DNA of 64,000 bases from Selaginella moellendorffii (lineage: Eukaryota; Streptophyta; Lycopodiopsida; Selaginellales; Selaginellaceae), in NCBI RefSeq assembly GCF_000143415.4, contig NW_003314267.1, forward strand, positions 2,686,363 to 2,750,362, read 5' to 3'. Positions 11,909-23,209 of this stretch are shown here, piece by piece (the first letter of the stretch is position 1; every line of letters starts with the position of its first letter). Below the pieces are notes generated by a model that was not told where the DNA came from, ran no database searches, and saw nothing but the letters and a program-made list of their open reading frames with translations. The position numbers and the translations under genes were made by a program.

Positions 11909-12159
11909 ACTCCACCACCCATAGAAGAAGTTCAATGCCCACATCAAACGTCTCTTTTTATCCTACGACTTGTTGACCATGTCTCCGGGGGCATCCCCCC
12001 ACTTAGCGGTGTGCCTAAGTTAGCCTCCCCGGCCAAGAGCCCATGACAACGAAATATAGGTGTCCCTATACCCCTCACCTCACCACGCCCTAGTATGGGG
12101 TCGGGACTTGAACCCAGCCCTGCTTTACTAGGGGGTTGAGACTCAAACCCAACCTCCGT

Positions 12160-12545
12160 GACACAGGTCAGAGTATCACAGGTGCTGGCGGAGTGGTGGA
12201 GACTTACATTGGCGGCAGTACGGCTTCACCATACTATCCTCCGGGATAGGGGGAAGCTTGAGAGGCTCGAGGAGTGGCAGAAAGCATGGATGCCATGTTT
12301 TGGTAGAGGAGATCACAAGGAGGTTCGTTGGAGATGGCACCCCCCGGAGTCGATCTTGCGGTCAGCACGAAGGGGGGACGTGGATCTGGATGCGATACGA
12401 CGGAGACGACCGCAGCCGCTTTTACTGCAGGCCTAGTCCCACTTTAGATGAGGGAGACCCCACTAGGTAGCATGAGATTCGGGCAGCATGCCCGGTTTTT
12501 GTATTAGTCCCTACGGGACATTGGGGAATGTACATACACGTTTCA
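12160..12545 (+). mobile_element. 5'-truncated LINE-like element (about 386 bp)
   Basis: Present in element B and absent from the same place in element C. The flanking target-site duplication is 14-17 bp (12143-12159 and 12546-12562). An open frame runs from the 5' end to a stop at about 12436 (Arg-rich C-terminus DLDAIRRRRPQPLLLQA). About 110 bp of 3' flank follow and contain two perfect hairpins with 3-nt loops: CGGGCA/TGCCCG, then GTCCC/GGGAC. There is no poly(A); the end reads CGTTTCATCA. The frame may be the end of a LINE ORF2 (inference). A second, shorter copy is at 8252-8385. Confidence 0.75.
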
Positions 12546-13095
12546 TCAAACCCAACCTCCGTAGAATACGTCTACGGATTCGACATCCCCGCGGGGAGTC
12601 GGGTGTAGTGCCCTACGCCTGGTCGACCTATCCAACCCATGCTAATTAGCTTACCTTCGGCGCGCCTTCGGGTCCTAACATATGCCACGTGCTCAACTTT
12701 GCAAATTGATATTTTTAATTGAACTTTGCATAAGTACATAGAGTTCTGCCTTGCAGAAATTCCTCCACTAGATCTCGTGCGTTCGCTAGGTTCTCCTCCA
12801 GTTCCCATGTTGCTTCACAGTGTGGAAATCCTTTCCACTTCACATGGAACTCTCTCACCTCGCGTCCTTGTTGCTTGCTCTTGCGCACATTGAGGATGGC
12901 CTCGACTTCGTATTCCTCTTCCCCTTGGATAACCTCAGGTAAAGGTCTTACTTGGTCCTTGCGAAGTGGATCCTCAAAGTACAGCTTAAGTAAGTTCATG
13001 TGGAACACTGGGTGCATTTCCCCATCTCTCGAGGAAGTCGGAGTCGGTAAGCCACTTTACCGATTCGTGCCTCAATCTCGTAAGGCCCCACGAAC

Positions 13096-13147
13096 CTGCT
13101 TAAGGAACTCAAGATCAATTCATTTACAGGAATACATGCATTTTTAC
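13096..13147 (-). other. Predicted 52-nt spliceosomal intron 2 in element B integrase
   Basis: Starts GTAAAAATGC and ends TTAAGCAG. Read through, it gives a stop two codons after KLTQ. Removed, the frame continues as KLTQ-RFAGPYEIEA, the standard gypsy integrase C-terminal motif. The same intron of equal length is at 19295-19346 in element C. Confidence 0.85.
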
Positions 13148-13565
13148 CTTTGGGTCAACTTCCGGCTGATCCCACTTGGTAGCCTGAGATTTTTGGTGTT
13201 CAGCCACACCTTCTCCCCAGCTTGGAACTCTACATCCCGGCACTTTTGGTTTGCGTACTTGGTTTGTCTTTGTTAAGCCCGTTCCAAGGAATCCCTCACT
13301 AGATTCCAAATGTTGAGTCTTTCCGCCGTGAATGCCTCCACTGCGGGTAGCTCTCCATGATACTCGGCCACGTTGAGTTCCACAGGACCTTCAATAGCTC
13401 GCCCATTGATGACTTCCCATGGACTCACCCCGATACTCGAATGTGGTGACTTGTTATAACACATTTCTGCAAGTCCCAAATGACTTACCCAATCGGTCTG
13501 GTCTCCCAAGACATAGCATCGCAAATTATCCTCCAGCTGCCTATTCACCCTTTCCGTTTGTCCGT

Positions 13566-13612
13566 CTGTCAAGAAGTGTTAGTGCCACCAAACTTGACTT
13601 AATACCCCTTAC
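13566..13612 (-). other. Predicted 47-nt spliceosomal intron 1 in element B integrase
   Basis: Starts GTAAGG and ends TTGACAG, with a branch-like CTAAC before the acceptor. Removal joins HPQT to DGQTERVN, the conserved integrase sequence; retention ends translation after GKGY. The homologous 46-nt intron is at 20418-20463. The length is not a multiple of three. Confidence 0.85.
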
Positions 13613-16074
13613 CTGTCTGTGGGTGATAGGCTGTGCTGAATTTCAACTTGGTGCGATACTGTTCTAGGAGAGTCCTCCAGAACCTACTAGTGAAGATCTT
13701 ATCCCGATCTGAGATGATCTCTTCCGGCCTTCCCTGCACTCGAACCACTTGTTCGAAGAACAGTTTCGCCACACCTTCCGCATCCACTTCCGTTGTGGTG
13801 GGTATGAAATGTGCCATTTTTGAAAATCGGTCCACCACCACGAATATTGCATCAAACCTCTCGCTTAAGGGGAGAAGACATTTCCACGGGCGATTTGGAA
13901 TTGGGATGCTTTGCAACAAGCCCCCACTAGCCTTAGTCACGGCTTTTACCTGCTGACATGTTGGACATGTCTTTACATAGTCTTGGACATCCTTAGCTAT
14001 ATCTGGCCAATGGTACTTCCTCTTCAGTAAGCCCATCGTCTTGGGCACTCCGCCATGTCCCGCAAGAGGTCCCTCATGACACTCTTCTAAGGCTACCTTC
14101 CTTAGTTCCCCTTCTGGAACATACACCCTCGTTTGCTTGTAATAGATGAGTCCGTTGCGTTCCACATAGCCTGTTTTCTCTTCTGTTGGCAGCTCACCTC
14201 TCTGGTGAGCTTCCCGTGCCTCTAGATTCCTCAGCAACACTTCTTGTGCTAGACCATCGTTCTCATATGCTGTCCGCACATCGTCCCAGAAGGTTGCTGT
14301 TGCGCTGGATATTGCTAACCTCAAGCTCGCTTTTTGACTTAGCGCATCCGCCACGATGTTGCTCTTCCCAAGATTGTATAGAATTTCACAATCAAACTCG
14401 GCCAAGGCATTGGCCCACCAACCTTGTTTCCCTCTCAGGTCGGGCTGTGACAAAAATGTTTCATTGCCACATTGTCCGTATAAACCTTGAAGTGTCTCCC
14501 AAGGTAGTGTCGCCACTCCTTGAACGCCTTGACCACCGCAAACAATTCCTTCTCGTGGGCAGGCCACTTCTGTTGAGCCTTGTCCAACTTCTTCGAGAAG
14601 AACGCTACTGCATGGTTGTCTTGCTTCAAAACTGCGCCCAACGCAAAGTCTGAAGCATTCGTTTTTACCTCAAAGTCCTTACCAAAGTTTGGTAATGCCA
14701 ATACGGGAGCCTTCCTCAACTTCCCTTTGAGGTGGACAAATGCCGCCTCGCATTCCGCTGTCCATACCATCTTCCCTTTTCCTGTTTGGTCCATTAAGGG
14801 CAGGGCTACTCTCGAATAGTGTCTGATAAACTTTCGATAATAGTTGCATAGCCCTAGGAATGCCCTCAAATCGTGTACATTCGATGGTCGCTCCCATTCC
14901 TGGATCGCTTGGACCTTCTCCGGGTCCACCTTGAGCCCGTCCTGGCCCACCACATGCCCGAGAAACTTTACCTCTTGTTGAGCAAAGTCACATTTGCTCT
15001 CTTTAGTATACAGTTTGTGTTCCCTTAGTTTCTCAAACACCTTCGCCAAGTGTTCGGCATGCTCCTCTAGCGTCTCGCTATAGATCAGGATGTCGTCGAT
15101 ATAGATAACCACGAAGTGATCCAGATAGGGTACAAAGATGTGGTTCATCAGTGCCGAAAACGTTGCCGGCGCATTGCATAACCCGAAGGGCATCACGAGA
15201 AACTCGAAGCTCCCATACGTCGTTCGACAGGTTGTCTTCTCGACATCTTCCTCAGCTACCCTGATCTGGTAGTATCCTGACCTTAGGTCAATCCTCGAGA
15301 AGTATTTTGCCTTTCCCAACCTATCGAACAGGTCCTCAATCCTGGGCAAAGGGTACTTGTTCTTCTTTGTATACTTGTTGAGCAACCGGTAGTCTATGCA
15401 CATGCGCATAGATCCATCTTTATTTTTCACAAATAACACCGGCACCCCATATGGCGACTTGCTCAACCTAACATACCCTTTGTCCACCAACTCCTCTAGT
15501 TGGCGCTTGAGCTCCTCGAGTTGTTTCTCGTTCAAACGATAGGGGGGACGAACCACCGCCTCAGCACCCTCGACCAGCTCAATCTTATGTTCTATCAGTC
15601 GTGCGGGGGGCAACCCCGCCGGTAACTCCTCAGGCATGGTATCCTGGAATTGGTCCAACACCCGTTGGATCACTAAAGGTACTTCTTCCGTTCCTGTCTT
15701 TTTTTTACTCTTCACCGAGAGTAAGCACAAAAATGCTACCTTAGTTCCTTTAGTGAGTTGTCCTCTCGTGGACACCAGGTTTAAGCAAGATTCTTTGGCC
15801 TTGCTTTGCTCTACCTTTAGATCCTGGGCCTCCACCCTGGACCTTCTTCCTTGGGCATTCGCCAGTACCACAAGGTTTCTACCTTGTCCATGTAGGGCTA
15901 CCACGAACCGTTGAACTAGTCCATTCCGAAGATCACGTCAAATCCCGCCATGTCTATCACGGTGAAATCCATGTCCACTTTCCATGTCCCTACTTCGACT
16001 CTCGCTTGTCGAAGTACCTCATCGGTGCTTTGGCTACCTTGAACAAACTCTATAGTCCTTGGTTCGCCTAGCCG

Positions 16075-17352
16075 CTACACCGTTAGTCCGGCTTGCTGGA
16101 CTATGTCTGCAGCCACAAAATTATCCAAAGCACCCGTGTCAATAAGGATCTTAACAAAGCTACCTCCGAGCTTCCCCTGGAGGGCTAGTAGATGTCGTGA
16201 ACGACTCTCTACTAAAGTTGCTCGTGTAATGAGTAACTTTGAGTTAGGGACTGAATCACATACCTCAATTTGGACTTCACCCGACTTGATGGCCATATTA
16301 GCTCTGGCCTTCTTCGGGTAGGGACATTCCCTCAAAAAGTGTCCCGCTGCACCGCAGTTGTAGCATACGTTGTTTCCCACGCTACTATACAACTTGACCT
16401 TCTTATCCGTGGGTTTGTCTCTTTTCGCTTGACTCCCCCACGTACTCGCTCGCTGGCCACCAGATTTGCCTTTCTGGAACCCCGAGGACTCATTCTTAGA
16501 GAAACTCTTCTTGAATTTCCCTCTGCTAAATGTTCCCCTTGGTTTGGCCCCTTTGCTAAACGTGGATCCCAACCCCGTCGTGTTCCCCTTTCGCAAGTTA
16601 TCATTGAAATGCACCTTGATGGCTGCATCCAATGCTTCCTTATAGTTGGTCGGGTTCCACCGCATCACCTCACCACGAGCCCAGGTTTGCAAACCTGATA
16701 TGAAGGCATGGAACGCGTCCATATCCCCCATGTTCATGACAAATATCCTCTTTGCCATAAACCCATTCACATACTCCTGAATGGTTCCGGTCTGCTTCAA
16801 CCTACTCAGCTCGTCTCTTAGATGCAAAGTAGCATTCGGAGGAACGTAAGTCGCGCGGATCCTCACCTTCATCATTTCCCAAGTGGCCACCGGTCCTTCA
16901 TTGGCCTCTGTCGTTCTCCACCAAGACTTGGCATTATCTGCCAAGTATGGTTTTGCACATGGGACCTTCTCCAAGCTTGGTAACCGCAACGCTCGGAAGT
17001 AGTCCTCCATATCATAAAACCAATCCTCCACCACTTTATAGTCATTCACTCCCTTGAAGACCGGTGGGGGCTTTGGTTTGTACTTGGGAACTGCCTGAGG
17101 GATTGATTCCACTTCAGTCTGTTCGACTTTGTTTGGTTCTGCCTCAGACTCTACCGAAGGGTCCGCACCCTCTGCGCTGCCAGCATCCGTAGTCTTTTGC
17201 TTTTTCTTCCGCTTCTCGTCACGCTTTAACTTGCGTACGACAGTCTCTAGCAGGGCATTAGTTTGTGCCAATTGTCCTTCTAGAACGTCCAATCGAGCCT
17301 TGGACGACCGAAGACTCTTGTTTGGAAGTTGCCTCACTGGAGTCTTCCTCAT
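16075..17352 (-). pseudogene. Element B gag-protease, truncated
   Basis: Gag with a coiled-coil N-terminal part (KARLDVLEGQL), a retrotransposon-gag domain (AKSWWRTTEANEG near 16900) and a CCHC knuckle (CYNCGAAGHFLREC near 16350). A protease follows with IDTGALDNF near 16120. A TAG at 16075 replaces the Gln codon of element C, and another TAG replaces Trp near 15925, so gag-protease is cut from pol. The N-terminus found in element C (MARAGRKRTQ) is missing because LTR2 lies at that point. Confidence 0.85.
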
Positions 17353-17362
17353 GCAAGGATTC

Positions 17363-18510
17363 TGTAAGCCACAAATTTTTCCTTTCCAATTTGCCAGCCT
17401 ACCTTGTCTATCCGTCCAACACTGCCTTGGCTTTTGCTAAGTTCCCTCGCCAAGGTTCTCGCCTATGGTACCAGCTCCTACTTGGTTTCAGCTACTCACT
17501 GCACGAGCAACGGAGTGTTAGCCATCCTTCCACGGATTCCCAAATCACTCCCAATCCCCCTCCCCGGGTTAGACTGGACTTAAGGTTCGGCTACACTCCC
17601 CGCAAGCACAAGCAGCCAAGCACACCAAGCTTCCAGGTTCCTAACATCCCTTGGTACCACAAGACTTGATCATGGGACCCTCTAAATCCCAAGTCTTGAG
17701 TGCAACACTTGCTTCGGGATGCCGGGGCGAAACACCGTGGCCTAGCGGTCCGGTATGGGTACCTCTCGCCCCCCACTTCCATCCCGAAGGAAGGCCCAAG
17801 CCCCTAGGAAGGGCGAGGACCAATGAGCCGCATGGTACTCAAGTGGGGCACCACTCCACATGAGTCGGGAGCACCGCAGTCGGTTTCCCTTTCGGGAGTG
17901 GGAGCTGCTCTTGAGCACTTCCTTGGATGGCCCCTCCGGCACCAGCCAAGTCCATGCTCACTCCCACCCAAGGCCCCTCGGTCCCAGTCTCAACCTCAAG
18001 TCGGTTTGGAAGCCCAACTGGAGAGTCCCTTCAAAACTGGTTCCTGGACCTCACTATCCCTACTATACTTTTGGAACCCCCTGCAGCCCCCCCCCCCTGG
18101 GAGACGCATGCTTTGGGCTTTCACCCCTTGACCCGTATTAGTATTTGGACTTAGTCTCTGGCTCGATCTCGGACCCGATTTCGGATCCGACTTCGGATTC
18201 GGGTTCGGACTCGATCACGGACTTGATCTCGGACCCGATCTCGGACCTGACCTCGGACTCGACCTCGGACTCGGTCTCGGACCCGATTTCGGATCTCGGA
18301 CTCCATCTCGAACTCGGTCTCGAACTCGGACTCGAACTCGGTCCCCGAGTCGGTCTCGGACTCGATTCCAGACTCTATCTCTAACTCGGTCCTAGAGTCG
18401 ATCTTGGACTCAATCCTCGACTTGGTCCCATCCGATGAACTCTTTGTCATTTCGGTCAAGCTTTTAGGGATCCTTTAGCCTACGACATCTCGGGTAGTCG
18501 GTTCCTTACA
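17363..18510 (-). repeat. LTR2 of the B/C family (1148 bp)
   Basis: Same ends as LTR1. The left flank is element B gag ending GGATTC; the right flank is the 3' end of element C. It carries the TCGGAC/TCGATC array at about 18150-18430. It is the 3' LTR of element C. Confidence 0.88.
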
Positions 18511-19294
18511 ACTCCACCACCCATAGAAGAAGTTCGATGCCCACATCGAACGTCTCGTTTTATCCTACGACTTGTTGTCCATGTCTCCGGGGGCATCCCC
18601 CCACTTAGCGGTGTGCCTAAGTTAGCCTCCCCGGCCAAGAGCCCATGACAACGGAATATAGGTGTCCCTATACTCCTCACCTCACCACGCCCTAGTATAG
18701 GGTCGGGACTTGAACCCAGCCTTGCTTTACTAGGGGGTTGGGACTCGAACCCAACCTCCGTAGAATACGTCTACGGATTCGACATCCCCGCGGGGAGTCG
18801 GGCGTAGTGCCCTACGCCTGGTCGACCTATCCAACCCATGCTAATTAGCTTACCTTTGGCGCACCTTCGGGTCCTAACATATGCCACGTGCTCAACTTTG
18901 CAAATTGATATTTTTAATTGAACTTTGCATAAGTACATAGAGTTCTGCCTTGCAGAAATTCCTCCACTAGATCTCGCGCGTTCGCTAGGTTCTCCTCCAG
19001 TTCCCATGTTGCTTCGCAGTGTGGAAATCCTTTCCACTTCACATGGAACTCTCTCACCTCGCGTCCTTGTTGCTTGCTCTTGCGCACATTGAGGATGGCC
19101 TCGACTTCGTATTCCTCTTCCCCTTGGATAACCTCAGGTAAAGGTCTTACTTGGTCCTTGCGAAGTGGATCCTCAAAGTACAGCTTAAGTAAGTTCATGT
19201 GGAACACTGGGTGCATTTCCCCATCTCTCGAGGAAGTCGGAGTCGGTAAGCCACTTTACCGATTCGTGCCTCAATCTCGTAAGGCCCCGCGAAC

Positions 19295-19346
19295 CTGCTT
19301 AAGGAACTCAAGATCAATTCATTTACAGGAATACATGCATTTTTAC
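19295..19346 (-). other. Predicted 52-nt intron 2 in element C integrase
   Basis: Same position, ends and length as 13096-13147 in element B. Splicing restores KLTQ-RFAGPYEI. Confidence 0.85.
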
Positions 19347-19596
19347 CTTTGGGTCAACTTCCGGCTGATCCCACTTGGTAGTCTGAGGTTCTTGGTGTTC
19401 AGCCACACCTTCTCCCCAGCTTGGAACTCTACATCCCGACGCTTCTGGTTCGCGTATTTGGTTTGCCTTTGTTGAGCCCGTTCCAAGGAATCCCTCACTA
19501 GATTCCAAATGTTGAGTCTTTCCGCCGTGAATGCCTCCACTGCGGGCAACTCTCCATGATACTCGGCCACGCCGAGTTCCACAGGACCTTCAATAG

Positions 19597-20244
19597 TGTA
19601 AGGCTCCTGAGTTTGGACTTCCCGGGAGGTCACCCAGCCCAGTACTATTCAAACCCAAGGACGCTTAACCCCAAGTATCCCAAGACCCTTAACCGTTTGG
19701 AAAAGGGGGTGCACTCTTGTTCATGGGCCCTTTCCCTCTATATTTGAACCCCATGGACCGTCTCTCACGTCGTTCCCTTTGGTTGCTTACAATCCACCAC
19801 GCTTCCCTGCAAGTTCACGCCCTCGTGAACGGAAGCTGAGAGCCGCAGCTCTCCCGAGAGCCCCGCTCTCTTGACACCCTACCCCTCGGGTCGAGCCCAG
19901 CGGGAGCAAACTGGACCAGCCATCTTGACACCCTACCCCTCGGGTCGAGCCCAGCGGGAGCAAACTGGACCAGCCAGATGTCAATCAACATGTGGTGTGA
20001 TTCCCTTAGCCAACCAACAGAGTCGGACCCGAGACCCTCTGATACCAAATGTAAGGCTCCTGAGTTTGGACTTCCCGGGAGGTCACCCAGCCCAGTACTA
20101 TTCAAACCCAAGGACGCTTAACCCCAAGTATCCCAAGACCCTTAACCGTTTGGAAAAGGGGGTGCACTCTTGTTCATGGGCCCTTTCCCTCTATATTTGA
20201 ACCCCATGGACCGTCTCTCAAGTCGTTCCCTTTGGTTGCTTACA
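19597..20244 (-). mobile_element. TRIM: complete miniature LTR retrotransposon, 648 bp
   Basis: Two 195-bp LTRs (19597-19791 and 20050-20244) differ at a single base by eye. The exact target-site duplication is AATAG (19592-19596 and 20245-20249). A primer-binding site for initiator tRNA-Met (TGGTATCAGAGGG, minus strand, 20047-20035) and a purine tract next to the left LTR give a minus orientation. The 258-bp interior has no gene and holds a 52-bp tandem duplication (about 19872-19976). It is absent from the same site in element B. The near-identical LTRs mean it is recent; it must use proteins from another element. Confidence 0.92.
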
Positions 20245-20417
20245 AATAGCTCGCCCATTGATGACTTCCCATGGACTCACCCCGATACTCGAATGTGGTG
20301 AGTTGTTATAACACATTTCCGCAAGTCCCAAATGACTTACCCAATCGGTCTGGTCTCTCGAGACATAGCATCGCAAATAATCCTCCAGCTGCCTATTCAC
20401 CCTTTCCGTTTGTCCGT

Positions 20418-20463
20418 CTGTCAAGAAGTGTTAGTGCCAACAACTTGACTCAATACCCCATAC
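20418..20463 (-). other. Predicted 46-nt intron 1 in element C integrase
   Basis: Starts GTATGG and ends TTGACAG with CTAAC upstream of the acceptor. Homologous to 13566-13612, with a one-base length difference that splicing would make harmless. Confidence 0.85.
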
Positions 20464-22765
20464 CTGTCTGTGGGTGATAGGCTGTGCTGAATTTCAACTT
20501 GGTGTGATACTGTTCCAGAAGAGTCCTCCAGAACCTACTGGTGAAGATCTTATCTCGATCTGAGATGATCTCTTCCGGTCTTCCCCGCACTCGAACCACT
20601 TGTTCGAAGAACAGCTTTGCCACACCTTCCGCATCCACCTCTGTTGTGGTGGGTATGAAGTGTGCCATTTTCGAAAATCGGTACACCACCACAAATATCG
20701 CATCAAACCCCTCACTTGGGGGGGAGTCCCGTGATGAAGTCCATCGTAAGACATTTCCACGGGCGATCTGGAATTGGGATGCTTTGCAACAAGCCCCCAC
20801 TAGCCTTGGTCACGGCTTTTACCTGCTGACATGTTGGACATGTCTTTACATAGTCTTGGACGTCCTTAGCCATATCTGGCCAATGGTACTTCCTTTTGAG
20901 TAAGCCCATCGTCTTGGGCACTCCACCGTGTCCCGCAAGAGGTCCGTCATGACACTCTTCTAAGGCCACCTTCCTTAGTTCCCCTTCTGGAACATACACC
21001 CTCGTTTGCTTGTAATAAATGAGTCCGTTGCGTTCTGCATAGCCCGTTTTCTCTTCCGTTGGCAGCTCACCTCTCTGGTGAGCTTCCCGTGCCTTTAGAT
21101 TCCTCAGCAACACTTCCTGTGCTAGACCATCGTTCTCATATGTTGTCCGCACATCGTCCCAGAAGGTTGCTGTTGCGCTGGATATTGCCAACTTCAAGCT
21201 TGCTTTTCGACTTAGCGCATCCGCCACGATGTTGCTCTTCCCAGGCTTGTACAGAATTTCGCAATCAAACTCGGCCAAGGCATTGGCCCACCGACCTTGT
21301 TTCCCTCTTAGGTCGGGCTGTGACAAGAAGTGTTTCGTTGCCACATTGTCCGTGTAAACCTTGAAGTGTCTCCCAAGGTAGTGTCGCCACTCCTTGAGTG
21401 CCTTGACCACCGCAAACAATTCCTTCTCGTGGGCAGGCCACTTCCGTTGAGCCTTGTCCAGCTTCTTCAAGAAGAACGCTACCGGATGGTTGTCTTGCTT
21501 CAGAACTGCGCCCAACGCAAAGTCTGAAGCATCCGTTTCTACCTCAAAGTCCTTACCAAAGTCTGGTAATGCCAATATGGGAGCCTTCCTCAACTTCCCT
21601 TTGAGGTGGACGAATGCCGCCTCGCATTCTGCTGTCCATACCATCTTCCCTTTTCCTGTTTGGTCCGTTAAGGGCAAAGCTACTCTCGAATAGTGTCTGA
21701 TAAACTTTCGATAGTAGTTGCATAGCCCCAGGAACGCCCTCAACTCATGTACATTCGATGGTCGCTCCCATTCCTGGATCGCTTGGACCTTCTCCGGGTC
21801 CACCTTGAGCCCGTCCTGGCCCACCACATGCTCGAGAAACTTTACCTCTTGTTGAGCAAAGTCACATTTGCTCTCTTTAGCATACAGTTTGTGTTCCCTT
21901 AGTTTCTCAAACACCTTCGCCAAGTGTTCGGCATGCTCCTCTAGCGTCTCGCTATAGATCAGGATGTCGTCAATATAGACGACCACGAAGTGATCCAGAT
22001 AGGGTACAAAGATGTGGTTCATCAACGCCGAAAACGTTGCCGGTGCATTGCACAGCCCAAAGGGCATCACTAGAAACTCGAAGCTCCCATACCTCGTTCG
22101 ACAGGTTGTCTTCTCGACATCTTCCTCAGCTACCCTGATCTGGTAGTATCCTGACCTTAGGTCAATCCTCGAGAAGTATTTTGCCTTTCCCAACCTATCG
22201 AACAGGTCCTCAATCCTTGGCAAAGGGTACTTGTTCTTCTTGGTATACTTGTTGAGCAACCGGTAATCTATGCACATGCGCATAGATCCATCTTTCTTTT
22301 TCACAAATAATACCGGCGCCCCATACGGCGACTTGCTCAACCTAACATACCCTTTGTCCACCAACACCTCTAGTTGGCACTTGAGCTCCTTGAGTTCCTT
22401 TTTGTTCAAACGATAGGGTGGACGAACCACCGCCTCAGTGCCCTCAACCAGCTCAATCTTATGTTCTATCGGTCGTGCAGGGGGCAACCCCGCCGGTAGC
22501 TCCTCCGGCATGGTATCCTGGAATTGGTCCAACACTCACTGGATCACTAAAGGCACTTCTTCCGTTCTCGCCTTTTTGTCACTCTTCACCGAGAGTAAGC
22601 ACAAAAAAGCTGCCTTAGTTCCTTTAGTGAGTTGTCCTCTCGTGGACACCAGGTTTAAGCAGGATTCTTTGGCCTTGCTTTGCCCTACCTTTAGATCCTG
22701 GGCTTCCACCCTAGATCTTCTTCCTTGGGCATTCGCCAGTACCACAAGGTTTCTACCTTGTCCAT

Positions 22766-23209
22766 GTAAGCTCTATTTCGTTAAAGTGGGAATTGTCATT
22801 ATCCCACTTGTAAAATAAGGTTTCCAAACCTTTATATAGTATATAAATATAACAAAATTCAACTGCATTGAGGCACATGCCATTTTATTTTAAACAAGGA
22901 AATGTCTACTCAATCACTTCTCCTCCCCCTGCCACTGCTTCACCTCTCTCTTCTCCTTGTCATCGTCGTCCAATTTCTTTCCATCCTTTTAATATTGGCT
23001 CAGTTGCTCCGAGTCTAGGTGGAGCCCAAGTCCCCATTCAATCTTTACTTTCCCATTATTAATAAAACAACTTCGTAGACTTCCAATAACATGTTGTAAC
23101 ACTTCTAGTATAATGCAAATCCTCTCAAAGAATTGTCTTTTAATATTAATACAATGGCATGGAACCCCATGCCATAATAAGTTACATTTTTAAATAAATA
23201 CATGCCATC
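22766..23209. other. 3' flank of the gene embedded in element C
   Basis: AT-rich stretch without a coding frame between the stop at 23210 and the resumption of element C sequence near 22766. It holds one 22-bp palindrome (23154-23175), single CATGCCAT half-sites near 22876 and 23201, and an AAAGTGGGA/TCCCACTT inverted repeat near 22784-22812. It probably contains the 3' untranslated region. Confidence 0.5.
23154..23175. repeat. 22-bp palindrome, copy 1
   Basis: ATGGCATG, six bases, CATGCCAT. It lies in the 3' flank of the embedded phosphatase-domain gene. Confidence 0.8.

Larger units (their letters stand above)
12715..15904 (-). pseudogene. Element B pol: reverse transcriptase, RNase H, integrase, chromodomain
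   Basis: Reverse transcriptase (YIDDILIYS near 15090), RNase H ([12 protein letters not shown] near 14660), integrase zinc domain (near 14020), integrase core, and a C-terminal chromodomain at 13017-12715 (EYEVEAILNVR, FHVKWKGF, ATWELEENL). A frameshift lies near 14450. A deletion near 13878 removes the MDFITG stretch with the first catalytic aspartate of integrase. Two GT-AG introns (13566-13612 and 13096-13147) interrupt integrase and are shared with element C. A further one-base offset before HPVFH, also shared, separates the chromodomain frame. Confidence 0.85.
11909..17362 (-). mobile_element. Element B internal region: chromovirus copy lacking its 5' end
   Basis: Ty3/gypsy internal region read on the minus strand: gag at 17352-16075, pol at 15904-12715 and a purine-rich tract next to LTR1. 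The 5' part of gag, the untranslated leader and the primer-binding site are missing, because LTR2 starts directly after GGATTC inside gag at 17363. Compared with element C it carries the LINE-like insertion at 12160-12545 and lacks the TRIM and the phosphatase-gene segment. Nonsense changes, a frameshift and a small deletion in integrase show that it is dead. Confidence 0.85.
18914..22760 (-). pseudogene. Element C pol: reverse transcriptase, RNase H, integrase, chromodomain
   Basis: The reverse transcriptase/RNase H/integrase frame is open from 22535 to 20712, with YIDDILIYS near 21970, [12 protein letters not shown] near 21530, [10 protein letters not shown] near 21205 and [10 protein letters not shown] near 20830. 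Defects are a TGA at 22536-22538 where element B has CGG, a seven-base G run (20718-20724) that shifts the frame after GLPP, and the TRIM insertion. The integrase core continues to 20464, is interrupted by an intron (20418-20463), then by the TRIM, then by intron 2 (19295-19346). The chromodomain is at 19216-18914. Confidence 0.85.

Noticed and set aside
11557-11976. Long Ser-Asp-rich open frame in LTR1 (also in LTR2 and LTR3)
   Set aside because: It is the translation of the degenerate TCGGAC/TCGATC array, antisense to the element; not a gene.
12160-12545. SINE
   Set aside because: No clear pol III A and B boxes at the 5' end; an open frame to a stop followed by a short 3' flank fits a 5'-truncated LINE better.
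18690-18770. GGGTTGGGACTCGAACCCAACC resembling a tRNA T-arm
   Set aside because: No acceptor stem, D-arm or anticodon arm fits around it; it is part of the 3' internal region of the chromovirus and appears in both copies.
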